A stretch of 39,121 bases of DNA from Actinomycetota bacterium (GTDB lineage Bacteria; Actinomycetota; UBA4738; HRBIN12): NCBI GenBank assembly GCA_005885035.1, contig VAXZ01000067.1:1-39121 (forward strand), read 5' to 3'. The first letter of the stretch is position 1. Every line of letters starts with the position of its first letter. Under the pieces are notes generated by a model. It was not told the DNA's origin, made no database searches, and saw only the letters and a list, made by a program, of their open reading frames with translations. Below are positions 9,839-18,640 of this stretch, piece after piece. The position numbers were made by a program, and so were the translations under genes.

Positions 9839-10768
9839 GTGCCGGAGACGATCCTCGTGGTGGACGACGATCCGGACATCGCGCGATTCGTCGAGGTGAA
9901 CCTGCGCTCCGCCGGATACGAGGTCGCGGTTGCCGGGGACGGCGAGGAAGCGCTGGACCGTGCGGCCGAACTGCGGCCGGATCTCGTCCTCCTCGATGTG
10001 ATGATGCCGAGGATCGATGGCTTCGAGGTCGCACAGCGTCTTCGACGGAGCCCGCAGACGGCCAATACCAGCATCATCATGTTGACCGCCAAGGCCCTAT
10101 CGGCCGACAAGGTCACGGGTCTGCAGTCCGGAGCGGACGACTACATCATCAAGCCGTTCGACCCGATCGAGCTCCTGGCCCGTGTCAAGGGCACGCTCCG
10201 TCGCGCGAAGGAGATGCGGAACCTGTCCCCCTTGACCGGTCTGCCGGGGAACATCCGGATCCAGGAGGAGATCGAGCGACAGGTTCGGGAGGCCCGGCCC
10301 TTCGCCGTGTTGTACTGCGATCTGGACAACTTCAAGGCGTACAACGACCAGAAGGGGTTCGTCCGTGGCGACCGGTTGATCCAGGCCGTCGCGAGGATCA
10401 TCCAGGACGCCGTCGTCGAGCACGTCGGGACCGACGGGTTCGTGGGTCACGTGGGCGGGGACGACTTCGTCGCGGTCCTCGCTCCCGAGCCTTCGGAGGA
10501 CGTCGCCAAGCGCATCTGCGAGCGCTTCGACGAAGCGCGTTCCGAGTTCTACGAGCCGGAGGACCTCGAGCGCGGATTCGTCCGCGTCGAGGACCGCAAG
10601 GGCGTCCTCCAAGACATCCCCCTGGTGGCGATCTCGGTGGGGATCGCGAGCACCGACCGGAGGCAGTTCGCCCATTACGGCGAGGCCGTGGCCGTCGCGA
10701 CCGAGATGAAGTCGTTCGCCAAGCGCCAGCCGGGCTCCAGCTACGCCGTCGACCGCCGCGCCGTGTAA
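9839..10768 (+). CDS. Response regulator with REC domain and GGDEF-like (GGDDF) output domain
   Basis: ILVVDDDPDIARF...DLVLLDVMMPRIDGFE...MLTAK...YIIKPFDP receiver; LTGLPGN...YCDLDNFKAYND...FVGHVGGDDFVAVL. Confidence 0.9.
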   Translation: MPETILVVDDDPDIARFVEVNLRSAGYEVAVAGDGEEALDRAAELRPDLVLLDVMMPRIDGFEVAQRLRRSPQTANTSIIMLTAKALSADKVTGLQSGADDYIIKPFDPIELLARVKGTLRRAKEMRNLSPLTGLPGNIRIQEEIERQVREARPFAVLYCDLDNFKAYNDQKGFVRGDRLIQAVARIIQDAVVEHVGTDGFVGHVGGDDFVAVLAPEPSEDVAKRICERFDEARSEFYEPEDLERGFVRVEDRKGVLQDIPLVAISVGIASTDRRQFAHYGEAVAVATEMKSFAKRQPGSSYAVDRRAV

Positions 10769-10783
10769 CCGCCTCGGCGCGTC

Positions 10784-10812
10784 TTGGCCTCCGTTCGGGG
10801 GACTCCTATACT
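10784..10812 (+). promoter_or_regulatory. Putative promoter of the riboflavin operon
   Basis: TTGGCC (10784-10789), 17-bp spacer, TATACT (10807-10812), just upstream of the RFN element. Confidence 0.55.
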
Positions 10813-10825
10813 CGGGGAAAGCCTG

Positions 10826-10950
10826 TTTCCGGGGCGGGGTGGAACTCCCCACCGGCGGTGACAGTCCGCGACCCCACGACCGCCAGCCGTGGGTGGACCC
10901 GGTGCGATACCGGGACCGACCGTGAGAGTCGGGATGGGAGGAACGGGCGC
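10826..10950 (+). ncRNA. FMN riboswitch (RFN element)
   Basis: Conserved blocks ggGGCGGGGTGgaactCCCCACCGGCGGT ... GGACCCGGTGCGATaCCGGGACCGACCGTGAGAGTCGGGATGGGAG; precedes ribD. Confidence 0.93.
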
Positions 10951-10984
10951 GATCGATGCCTGCCGCATCCGCGGTGGCGCCCGA

Positions 10985-11028
10985 CGTGTCGTTCCCGCCC
11001 CGGTGAGGGGGGCGGATGGAACGACACG
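10985..11028 (+). promoter_or_regulatory. Putative riboswitch expression-platform hairpin sequestering the ribD SD and start codon
   Basis: CGTGTCGTTCC (10985-10995) is the exact reverse complement of GGAACGACACG (11018-11028); inner CGCCCC/GGGGCG pairing (10996-11001/11009-11014); encloses the G-rich SD and ATG 11016. Confidence 0.7.
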
Positions 11029-12125
11029 AAGCGGATATGCGCCGAGCGCTCGAGCTCGCGGAGCGGGGGTGGGGCCGCGTCTCTCCGAACCCGCTGGTCG
11101 GTGCCGTCGTGCGGTCGTCCGCCGGCGACATGGTCGGCGAGGGCTGGCATGAAGGGCCGGGGACGCCGCACGCCGAAGCGGTGGCACTCGCCCAGGCCGG
11201 GGCCGACGCGCGCGGTGCCACCGTCGTCAGCACGCTCGAGCCTTGCAACCGGTTCGGACGCACGCCTCCCTGCACCACGGCGCTGATCGACGCGGGCGTC
11301 GCCCGAGTGATCGTCGGCGCGACCGATCCCGATCTCGGTGACGGGACCCCTGGCATCGCGGAGCTGCGTGGTGCCGGCGTCGAGGTCGTGACCGGCGTGC
11401 TTGGCGCCGAGTGCCGGGAGCTCAATGAGGCGTTCGAGCGGCACGTGCTGACCGGGAGGCCGTTCGTGATTCTCAAGGCGGCGTCGTCGCTCGATGGGAA
11501 GACCGCCGCGGCGGACGGATCGTCGAGGTGGATCACGTCCGACGAAGCGCGTGCGGACGTCCAGCGCCTCCGCGCCTGGTCCGACGCCGTGGTGGTGGGC
11601 TCCGGAACCGTCATCACCGACGATCCCTCCCTCACCGTCCGCGACAGACGCTACGCGGACGCACGTCCGCCGCGACGGGTCGTCGTGGACTCCACCGGGA
11701 GGATCGGCGCAAGGGCTCGGGTGTTCGATGGGCCGGCACCGACGCTGGTCGCCACCACCGACCGGACCCCGCACGATCGCCTGTCCGCATGGGAGGAGGC
11801 CGGCGCCGAGGTCGTGATCATCGATCGGGACGACGCCGGACGGGTGTCGGTCCCTGGGCTGCTCGATGCGCTCGGGAAGCGCGACGTGCAGGGCATGCTG
11901 GTCGAGGGCGGTGCGCGGCTGGCGTGGGCCCTCGTCGATGGGGGCCACGTGGACCGGTTCGTGTTGTACCTGGCGCCGAAGGTGATCGGCGGCGAGCACG
12001 CGCCAGGGATGGTCGCCGGCGCGGGGTTCATCCCGGTGGATGCGGCCATCCGGTTGGCGTTCGAACGGGTCGAGCGCATCGGCCCCGATCTCAAGGTGGT
12101 GGCGCGTGTTCACGGGCATCGTTGA
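11016..12125 (+). CDS. ribD: Bifunctional diaminohydroxyphosphoribosylaminopyrimidine deaminase / 5-amino-6-(5-phosphoribosylamino)uracil reductase
   Basis: SPNPLVGAVV, PHAEAVAL, LEPCNRFGRTPPC deaminase; LKAASSLDGKTAA...WITSDEAR...LVEGGARLA reductase. Confidence 0.96.
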   Translation: MERHEADMRRALELAERGWGRVSPNPLVGAVVRSSAGDMVGEGWHEGPGTPHAEAVALAQAGADARGATVVSTLEPCNRFGRTPPCTTALIDAGVARVIVGATDPDLGDGTPGIAELRGAGVEVVTGVLGAECRELNEAFERHVLTGRPFVILKAASSLDGKTAAADGSSRWITSDEARADVQRLRAWSDAVVVGSGTVITDDPSLTVRDRRYADARPPRRVVVDSTGRIGARARVFDGPAPTLVATTDRTPHDRLSAWEEAGAEVVIIDRDDAGRVSVPGLLDALGKRDVQGMLVEGGARLAWALVDGGHVDRFVLYLAPKVIGGEHAPGMVAGAGFIPVDAAIRLAFERVERIGPDLKVVARVHGHR

Positions 12126-12693
12126 GGAACGAGGCCGGGTCGCGGTGGCGGGGAACGGCCATCTCGTGGTCGAAGCCCGCACCGTCGTGCACGACAGCGA
12201 CGTCGGGGCGTCCGTGTCTGTCAACGGCGTGTGCCTCACCGTCGTGGAGCGTACGGACGCGTCACTCCGCTTCGATCTGTCGGAACAGACGCTCGAGCGC
12301 ACGTGTCTCCGAGACATCCGTCCCGGCGATCCCGTGAACCTGGAGCGCCCGGTCACGCTGGTGACGCGGCTGGGAGGGCACCTGGTGCAAGGGCATGTGG
12401 ATGGAGTAGGCGAAGTGACCCGCGTGGACGTCGACGCCACCGGCGGTGCGCGCGTGTCGCTCAAGGTGCCGGCGGAGCTGTCGCGATACCTCGTCGAGCG
12501 GGGTTCGATCGCGATCGATGGAGTGAGCCTGACGATCGCGGCCGTGGATGGCGAGGAGATCACGGTCGCGCTGATCCCGCACACGCTGGCCGTGACGACG
12601 CTCGGGTTCGCGGCCCCCGGACGGCAGGTGAACGTCGAGGCGGACGTGATCGCGCGATACGTGGAACGATCGATGGAAAGGTCCGGACGATGA
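12106..12693 (+). CDS. ribE: Riboflavin synthase (alpha subunit)
   Basis: GTG start; VFTGIVEERG, VNGVCLTV, LVQGHVDGVG, AIDGVSLTIA (two lumazine-binding repeats). Confidence 0.95.
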   Translation: MFTGIVEERGRVAVAGNGHLVVEARTVVHDSDVGASVSVNGVCLTVVERTDASLRFDLSEQTLERTCLRDIRPGDPVNLERPVTLVTRLGGHLVQGHVDGVGEVTRVDVDATGGARVSLKVPAELSRYLVERGSIAIDGVSLTIAAVDGEEITVALIPHTLAVTTLGFAAPGRQVNVEADVIARYVERSMERSGR

Positions 12694-13830
12694 GCGAGCA
12701 GCTTGAGGAGGCCGACGCGACGCCTGCGGTCTTCGACACCATCGAGGGGGCGATCGAAGACCTCCGCGAGGGGAAGATCGTCCTCGTGGTCGACGATGCC
12801 GACCGTGAGAACGAGGGCGACTTCATCATCGCGGCCGAACGGTGCACACCGGAAGCCGTGAACTTCATGGTGACCCACGGCCGTGGGATCGTGTGCCTTC
12901 CGGTCGCCGGGTGGCGCCTGGACGAGCTTCAGATCCCGCAGATGGTGAGCTCGAACGGCGGTGACGAGACCGCGTTCACGGTCTCGATCGACTATGCCCC
13001 CTCCACCACGACCGGGACCAGCGCCTACGATCGGTCCGCGACCGCCCGCGCGATCGCCGATCTGGACACCAAGCCCCAGGAGTTCCTGAAACCCGGCCAC
13101 GTTTTCCCGCTCCGAGCGAAGGAGGGCGGCGTGCTACGGCGCGCGGGGCACACGGAGGCCGCGGTCGACCTCGCCACGCTTGCGGGCATGTTCCCGGCCG
13201 GCGTGATCTGCGAGGTGATGAACCCCGACGGCTCGATGGCGAGGCTGCCCGAGTTGATCCGTGTGGCGCGCGATCATCGGCTCAAGCTCATCTCCATCGC
13301 GGATCTGATCGAGTACCGACGGAAGCGCGAGGTGCTGGTGGAGCGGGTCGCCGAGGCCACGATCCCTACCGGCTGGGGCGAGTTCCGCGCCTACGCCTAC
13401 GAGAGCCTGGTCGACGGGAGGACCCACGTCGCTGGAACGGGCCTTCGAGCTGATCGGCGCGGAAGGGCGAGGTGTCGTCCTGTACATCCGCGGACACGAA
13501 GGCCGCGCGATCGGGCTGAGGCACAAGCTGCGCGCCTACGAGCTGCAGGAGCAAGGACGTGACACGGTCGAAGCGAACATCGAACTGGGGTTCGCGGCGG
13601 ATCAGCGAGAGTACGGGATCGGGGCGCAGATCCTCGTCGATCTCGGGGTGCGGACGATGCGCTTGCTGACGAACAACCCGGACAAGCGAGCCGGGCTCGA
13701 GGGCTACGGCCTGTCCATCGCCGAACGGATACCGCTCGAGATCGAACCGACCTCCCACAACATCGGGTACCTGCGGACGAAGGCCCAGAAGCTCGGCCAT
13801 CTGCTGGACGTGCCCGGAGACCTCGGATGA
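12690..13830 (+). pseudogene. ribBA: RibBA: intact DHBP synthase domain, GTP cyclohydrolase II domain interrupted by an internal deletion with frameshift
   Basis: RibB part in frame 12690 (DDADRENEGDFIIAAE...RAGHTEAAVDL...ICEVMNPDGSMAR). At about 13432 the frame moves +1 to [39 protein letters not shown]...[17 protein letters not shown]13830. The VHSECLTGDVFGSLRCDCG-type zinc segment expected between VDGRTHVA and LERAF is absent. Confidence 0.85.
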
Positions 13831-14309
13831 ACGTCCTCCGCGGCGAGACGCTCGGGGCGGGGCGACGGGTCGCGATCGTGGCCTCGAGGTTCAACGAGCT
13901 CGTGACCTCGAGACTCGTGGAGGGCGCCTGCGGCGGCCTGTCGCATCACGGCGTGGTCCCCGAGGACGTGACGCTCGCGTGGGTGCCCGGCGCTTTCGAG
14001 ATCCCGCTCGTCGCGCGCCGCCTGGCCGAGTCGGGCCGGTTCGACGCTCTGATCTGCCTCGGAGCCGTGATCCGCGGAGAGACCTCGCACTTCGACCTGA
14101 TCGCGGCAGAGGTGGCTCGCGGCGTCTCGGAGGTCGGGCGAACGACCGGGGTTCCCTGCATCTTCGAGGTCCTCGCGACGGACGACCTCGCACAAGCGCT
14201 GGCTCGCGCCGGCGGGGAGCACGGGAACAAGGGATGGGAGGCCGCCGGGTCGGCGCTCGAGATGGCCTCCTTGATGCGTTCGCTCCCGGCGAGGGCGGGT
14301 GCCGGATGA
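13827..14309 (+). CDS. ribH: 6,7-dimethyl-8-ribityllumazine synthase
   Basis: [51 protein letters not shown]. Confidence 0.96.
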   Translation: MNVLRGETLGAGRRVAIVASRFNELVTSRLVEGACGGLSHHGVVPEDVTLAWVPGAFEIPLVARRLAESGRFDALICLGAVIRGETSHFDLIAAEVARGVSEVGRTTGVPCIFEVLATDDLAQALARAGGEHGNKGWEAAGSALEMASLMRSLPARAGAG

Positions 14310-14647
14310 TCGTCGACCGGCCATGGGGCCGCCTGGCCACGTACGCGCTCAATCAGCCGGCGACGGTCCGCATCGTGACCGTCAATCCCGGAGCGCGCAC
14401 GGGCGCTCACTACCATCGCCTGCGCGAAGAGATGTGGATCGTGTTGGATCCCGGACTCACGGTCGAGATCGGGAACAGGGTCGTGGACGCTTCCGCCGGC
14501 GAGGAGTTCACGGTTCCGGCTGAGGAGGCGCACCGGGTGCGCTGCAGCGGGCCTGAGCCGGGGAGGATCCTGCAGGTCGCGTTCGGCTATTCGAGCGAGG
14601 ACGATCGGCTCCTGGTGGAGGACGCCGACGCCGACGACGAATGGTAG
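14306..14647 (+). CDS. Cupin-domain protein resembling the type II mannose-6-phosphate isomerase cupin
   Basis: VDRPWGRLATY...VNPGARTGAHYHRLREEMWIVLD...EFTVPAEEAHRVRC...SSEDDRLLVED; ATGA overlap with ribH. Confidence 0.8.
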   Translation: MIVDRPWGRLATYALNQPATVRIVTVNPGARTGAHYHRLREEMWIVLDPGLTVEIGNRVVDASAGEEFTVPAEEAHRVRCSGPEPGRILQVAFGYSSEDDRLLVEDADADDEW

Positions 14648-14693
14648 GTCCCGTGCTCCCGCGTCACGGTCGACGGGCGTCCACATCGACCCC

Positions 14694-14699
14694 TATACT
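14694..14699 (+). promoter_or_regulatory. Putative -10 box (TATACT) of the infC-rpmI-rplT operon
   Basis: TATACT upstream of an about 75-nt leader; the -35 region is weak. Confidence 0.4.
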
Positions 14700-14733
14700 T
14701 CCCGGGCGCGAAGAGCGTTGCTGCGTTCCTCAT

Positions 14734-14753
14734 GCACCGGCTTCAGCCGGTGC
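14734..14753 (+). promoter_or_regulatory. Hairpin in the infC leader
   Basis: Perfect 8-bp stem GCACCGGC-TTCA-GCCGGTGC between the -10 box and the SD AGGAGGTGAT (14765-14774). Confidence 0.5.
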
Positions 14754-14779
14754 TCGTTCGTCATAGGAGGTGATGCGGG

Positions 14780-15439
<660 letters not shown>

Positions 15440-15446
15440 ATCGGAC

Positions 15447-15644
15447 ATGCCGAAGACGAAGACCCACCGCGCGACCGCGAAGCGCTTCCGCGTGACCCGC
15501 AAGGGCAAGGTGCTCCACCGGAAGGCGACCGGGAACCACATGCTCACCAAGAAGAGCGGCAGTCGGCGGCGCCGCGTCGAAGGCATGGCCGAGGTCACCG
15601 CGACCAAAGAGCAGAAGAAGCTGAAGCGCTTGCTGGTGAGGTAA
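15447..15644 (+). CDS. rpmI: 50S ribosomal protein L35
   Basis: [37 protein letters not shown]. Confidence 0.97.
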   Translation: MPKTKTHRATAKRFRVTRKGKVLHRKATGNHMLTKKSGSRRRRVEGMAEVTATKEQKKLKRLLVR

Positions 15645-15648
15645 CGAC

Positions 15649-16017
15649 ATGGCACGGGTCAAACGTTCGGTCCACGCGAAGAAGAAGCGCCGCGTGGTGC
15701 TCAAGGCTGCCAAGGGCTACACGGGCAGTCGCCGGATCCGGTACCGGATCGCCAAGGAGCAGGTTCGGCACTCCGGCGTCTACGCGTACCGCGATCGTCG
15801 CGACCGCAAGGGTCAGTTCCGTCGACTGTGGATCGCTCGGATCAACGCCGCGGTCCGGCCGCACGGTCTGTCGTACTCGAGATTCATCAATGGGCTGAAG
15901 ACGGCCGGGATCGAGGTCGACCGCAAGATCCTCGCGGATCTCGCCGTGAACGACCCGACGGCCTTCGCATCACTCGTCCAGACGGCCAAGGAAGCATCCG
16001 AAGCGCCGGCGGCCTGA
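15649..16017 (+). CDS. rplT: 50S ribosomal protein L20
   Basis: [39 protein letters not shown]...[24 protein letters not shown]. Confidence 0.98.
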   Translation: MARVKRSVHAKKKRRVVLKAAKGYTGSRRIRYRIAKEQVRHSGVYAYRDRRDRKGQFRRLWIARINAAVRPHGLSYSRFINGLKTAGIEVDRKILADLAVNDPTAFASLVQTAKEASEAPAA

Positions 16018-16104
16018 AGCCGGCTTTCCATCGGTCAGCATCGCCCTTCCCGCCGAACGTAGACTCACCTATCCGGGAGCGCCGCCGCGCGGAGGGTCGT
16101 TCGT

Positions 16105-17538
16105 TTGCTCACCAGCCTCAAGAACCCGAAGGTCGCCGCGGCCGCTCGCCTGAAGAAGGACGCCGCCCGGGAACGCGACCGATCGTTCCTCGTCGAGGGG
16201 GCTCAGGGGATCTCCGAAGCGATCGATCGTGAACCTCCGGGGATCGTCGCCCTCCTCGTCGTCGACCCGCTGGATCCGCTCGCGGTCCGGGGGTCGCAGC
16301 GGGGCGTCGAGGTCAGTCACGTCAGTCCGGATGTCCTTCGGAAGCTGACCTCCACCGTCACACCCCAAGGGATCGTGGGTATCGCCCCCTACGTGGACGT
16401 CGTGCTCTCGGCGGTGCCCCGAACAGACCCCTCATGCGTGAGCGTGCTGCACGAGGTGCGCGATCCGGGGAACGCCGGGACGGTCCTTCGATCCGCCGAC
16501 GCAGCCGGTGCATCGGCCGTGGTGTTCACCTCCTCATCCGTCGACGTCTACAACCCCAAGACCGTCCGGGCGTCGGCGGGATCGCTCTTCCACCTTCCCG
16601 TCGTCCGCGGGGTCCCAACCCCGGAGGTGATCGAGTCGCTTCGCGAGAGCGGCTTCCGCACCTTCGCGATGGACACGGACGGTTCGGAGAACCTATACGG
16701 GTTGGATCTGGGTGGCCGGGTGGCGTTCGTGTTCGGGAACGAGGCCCACGGCCTGCCGCAGGAGATCGTGCGGCTCGCCGACGCGACCGTCCGCGTTCCG
16801 CACGCCGGCCGCGCCGAATCGCTGAACCTCGCTGCGGCGGCGACCGTGTGTCTGTTCGAATGGGCGCGCCGTCGCGTCGGCAAGGGCGCCGCGCTCGAGG
16901 CACTGATCGCCGCGGCCGCCCACGATATCCGCTCGCCGCTCACGGCGATGAAAGGCTTCGGGTACGCCCTGGAGAAGCGTTGGGCGCAGCTCGACGACGA
17001 CCAACGAGAGTTGATGCTCCGCGGCATCGTGCACGACGCCGATCGGATGGACCAGATCCTGCGGATGCTCGTGGATGCGGCACGGGTCGCCGCTGGGTCC
17101 TTGGAACTGTTCCCCGACCAGACCGACGTGGCCGACATCGCGGTCGCGATCGGTGAGCTCCTCGGTCGCGATCCGGAGCATCCTCCGGTCGTGTGGTCCG
17201 GTGACCCGGGGCCCTACTTCGTGGATCCCGCACGACTGAAGACCACACTTCTGTCCTACGAGGAGGCGCTGGCGTGGTGGGCGGGGGAGGGTCCGACCAC
17301 GATCGGCGCCGAACGGCGCGATGGGAGCCTGCACGTGTGGGCGTCGCGAGCAGGCGCCACGATCGATGCTGCCAGCGCCGAGGAACTCTTCCTGCCGCGC
17401 AAGCCCGGCGCCGGCGGCGGAAGCAAGATCGGGCTCTACGTTGCTCGCGCGGTCGCCGAGGCGCAGGGCGGGCGCGCTTGGGCGGATGTCGCTGGGGACA
17501 CGTTGTCGTTCCACGTGGAGCTGCCGCTCCCGCGCTGA
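16105..17538 (+). CDS. TrmH/SpoU-family RNA 2'-O-methyltransferase fused to a histidine-kinase-like DHp/HATPase module
   Basis: TTG start with ggaggg SD. N-terminal SpoU motifs VRDPGNAGTVLRSADAAGA, VFGNEAHGL, AESLNLAAAATVCLFEWARR; C-terminal AAHDIRSPLTAMKGF H-box, VDPARLKTTLLSYEEALAWW (degenerate N-box), GGGSKIGLYVARAVAEAQGG (G2-like). Confidence 0.88.
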   Translation: MLTSLKNPKVAAAARLKKDAARERDRSFLVEGAQGISEAIDREPPGIVALLVVDPLDPLAVRGSQRGVEVSHVSPDVLRKLTSTVTPQGIVGIAPYVDVVLSAVPRTDPSCVSVLHEVRDPGNAGTVLRSADAAGASAVVFTSSSVDVYNPKTVRASAGSLFHLPVVRGVPTPEVIESLRESGFRTFAMDTDGSENLYGLDLGGRVAFVFGNEAHGLPQEIVRLADATVRVPHAGRAESLNLAAAATVCLFEWARRRVGKGAALEALIAAAAHDIRSPLTAMKGFGYALEKRWAQLDDDQRELMLRGIVHDADRMDQILRMLVDAARVAAGSLELFPDQTDVADIAVAIGELLGRDPEHPPVVWSGDPGPYFVDPARLKTTLLSYEEALAWWAGEGPTTIGAERRDGSLHVWASRAGATIDAASAEELFLPRKPGAGGGSKIGLYVARAVAEAQGGRAWADVAGDTLSFHVELPLPR

Positions 17539-17587
17539 TCGATCCGCCCAAGGCGGATGGGACCGCCCCGGTAGACTCGGCGGACCG

Positions 17588-18640
17588 ATGGACCCGTCCG
17601 AGCTGCTCCGCACCCTTGAGACGGAACGCGCGCACGGTCGCGACCTGTTCGCTTCGGCCGCATCCCTCGAAGAGTTGGACGCGGCGAACACCGCGGTGCT
17701 CGGGCGCAAGTCCCGGCTCGGCGAGGTCCAACGCGCGCTGGGCACGCTCGAAGAAGCGCGACGTCGCGAGTTGGGCAAGGCCGTCAACGAGGTCCGCGCC
17801 GAGCTGGCGGCCGCGCTGGAGGCTCGCAGGAACGCGCTGACCGTGGATGCGGAGTCCGCGTTGCTGGCCGCGGATGCCATCGACATGACCCTCCCCGGGC
17901 GGCGCGGACCCGAAGGGTCGGTCCACCCCTTGACGCTCGTCGAGGACGAGATCGTGGGTCTGTTCCTTCGACTCGGCTATCGCGTTGCCGAGGGTCCGGA
18001 GATCGAGGACGATTGGCACAACTTCCAGGCGCTCAACATCCCCGAGGACCACCCGGCGCGAACGATGAAGGACTCCCTCTACGTGTCGATCCCCGGTCAC
18101 CCCGAACTCTTGCTCCGCACCGAGACATCGGCGGTGCAGATCCGCACGATGCAGTCGCAGCCGCCCCCTGTCTACATCGTCGCCCCCGGCCGCGTGTATC
18201 GGCGCGAGACGCCCGACGCAACTCACTTGGCCGTGTTCCACCAGGTGGAGGCGCTCGTGGTCGATGAGGGGATCACGTTCGCCGATCTCAAGGGCACGCT
18301 GGAGGCGATGGCGCAGGGGCTGTTCGGCGAGGACCGGAAGATCCGGTTCACGCCGTCCTACTTCCCCTTCGTCGAACCCGGCGCCCAGATCGGGGTCACC
18401 TGTTTCCGTTGCGGCGGGGTCGGCTGTCCGACCTGTGGGAACGGGTGGATCGAGTTGCTCGGAGCCGGCATGGTGCATCCGAAGGTGCTCGAGAACTGTG
18501 GATACGACAGCGAGCGGTACACGGGGTTCGCCTTCGGCCTCGGGATCGAGCGGGTCGCGATCCTCAAGTACGAGATCCCCGATATGCGGCTTCTGATCGA
18601 AGGCGACGTTCGGTTCCTCGAGCGCTTCGGGGCCGCGTGA
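17588..18640 (+). CDS. pheS: Phenylalanine-tRNA ligase alpha subunit
   Basis: ATG 17588; HPLTLVEDEIVGLF, FGEDRKIRFTPSYFPFVEPGAQI, GAGMVHPKVLENCGYD, GFAFGLGIERVAILKY. Contains CxxC...CxxC insertion CFRCGGVGCPTC. Confidence 0.96.
   Translation: MDPSELLRTLETERAHGRDLFASAASLEELDAANTAVLGRKSRLGEVQRALGTLEEARRRELGKAVNEVRAELAAALEARRNALTVDAESALLAADAIDMTLPGRRGPEGSVHPLTLVEDEIVGLFLRLGYRVAEGPEIEDDWHNFQALNIPEDHPARTMKDSLYVSIPGHPELLLRTETSAVQIRTMQSQPPPVYIVAPGRVYRRETPDATHLAVFHQVEALVVDEGITFADLKGTLEAMAQGLFGEDRKIRFTPSYFPFVEPGAQIGVTCFRCGGVGCPTCGNGWIELLGAGMVHPKVLENCGYDSERYTGFAFGLGIERVAILKYEIPDMRLLIEGDVRFLERFGAA

Noticed and set aside
7954-10116. 720-aa minus-strand ORF
   Set aside because: Antisense to rsmB, rpe and the response regulator; no recognisable domain.
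10806-13100. 764-aa minus-strand ORF
   Set aside because: Antisense to the FMN riboswitch, ribD, ribE and ribBA; no recognisable domain.
13420-13440. Programmed +1 frameshift in ribBA
   Set aside because: A frameshift alone would not explain the loss of about 40 conserved residues, including the zinc motif; the same argument applies to pheT.
16003-16026. Weak hairpin after rplT (GCCGGC...GCCGGC) as a terminator
   Set aside because: The stem is only 6 bp of self-complementary GC sequence, with part of it in the rplT coding end; insufficient support.
18409-18430. PheS Cys cluster CFRCGGVGCPTC as a novel zinc insertion
   Set aside because: I recall similar Cys-rich insertions in many bacterial PheS proteins, so it is not notable by itself.
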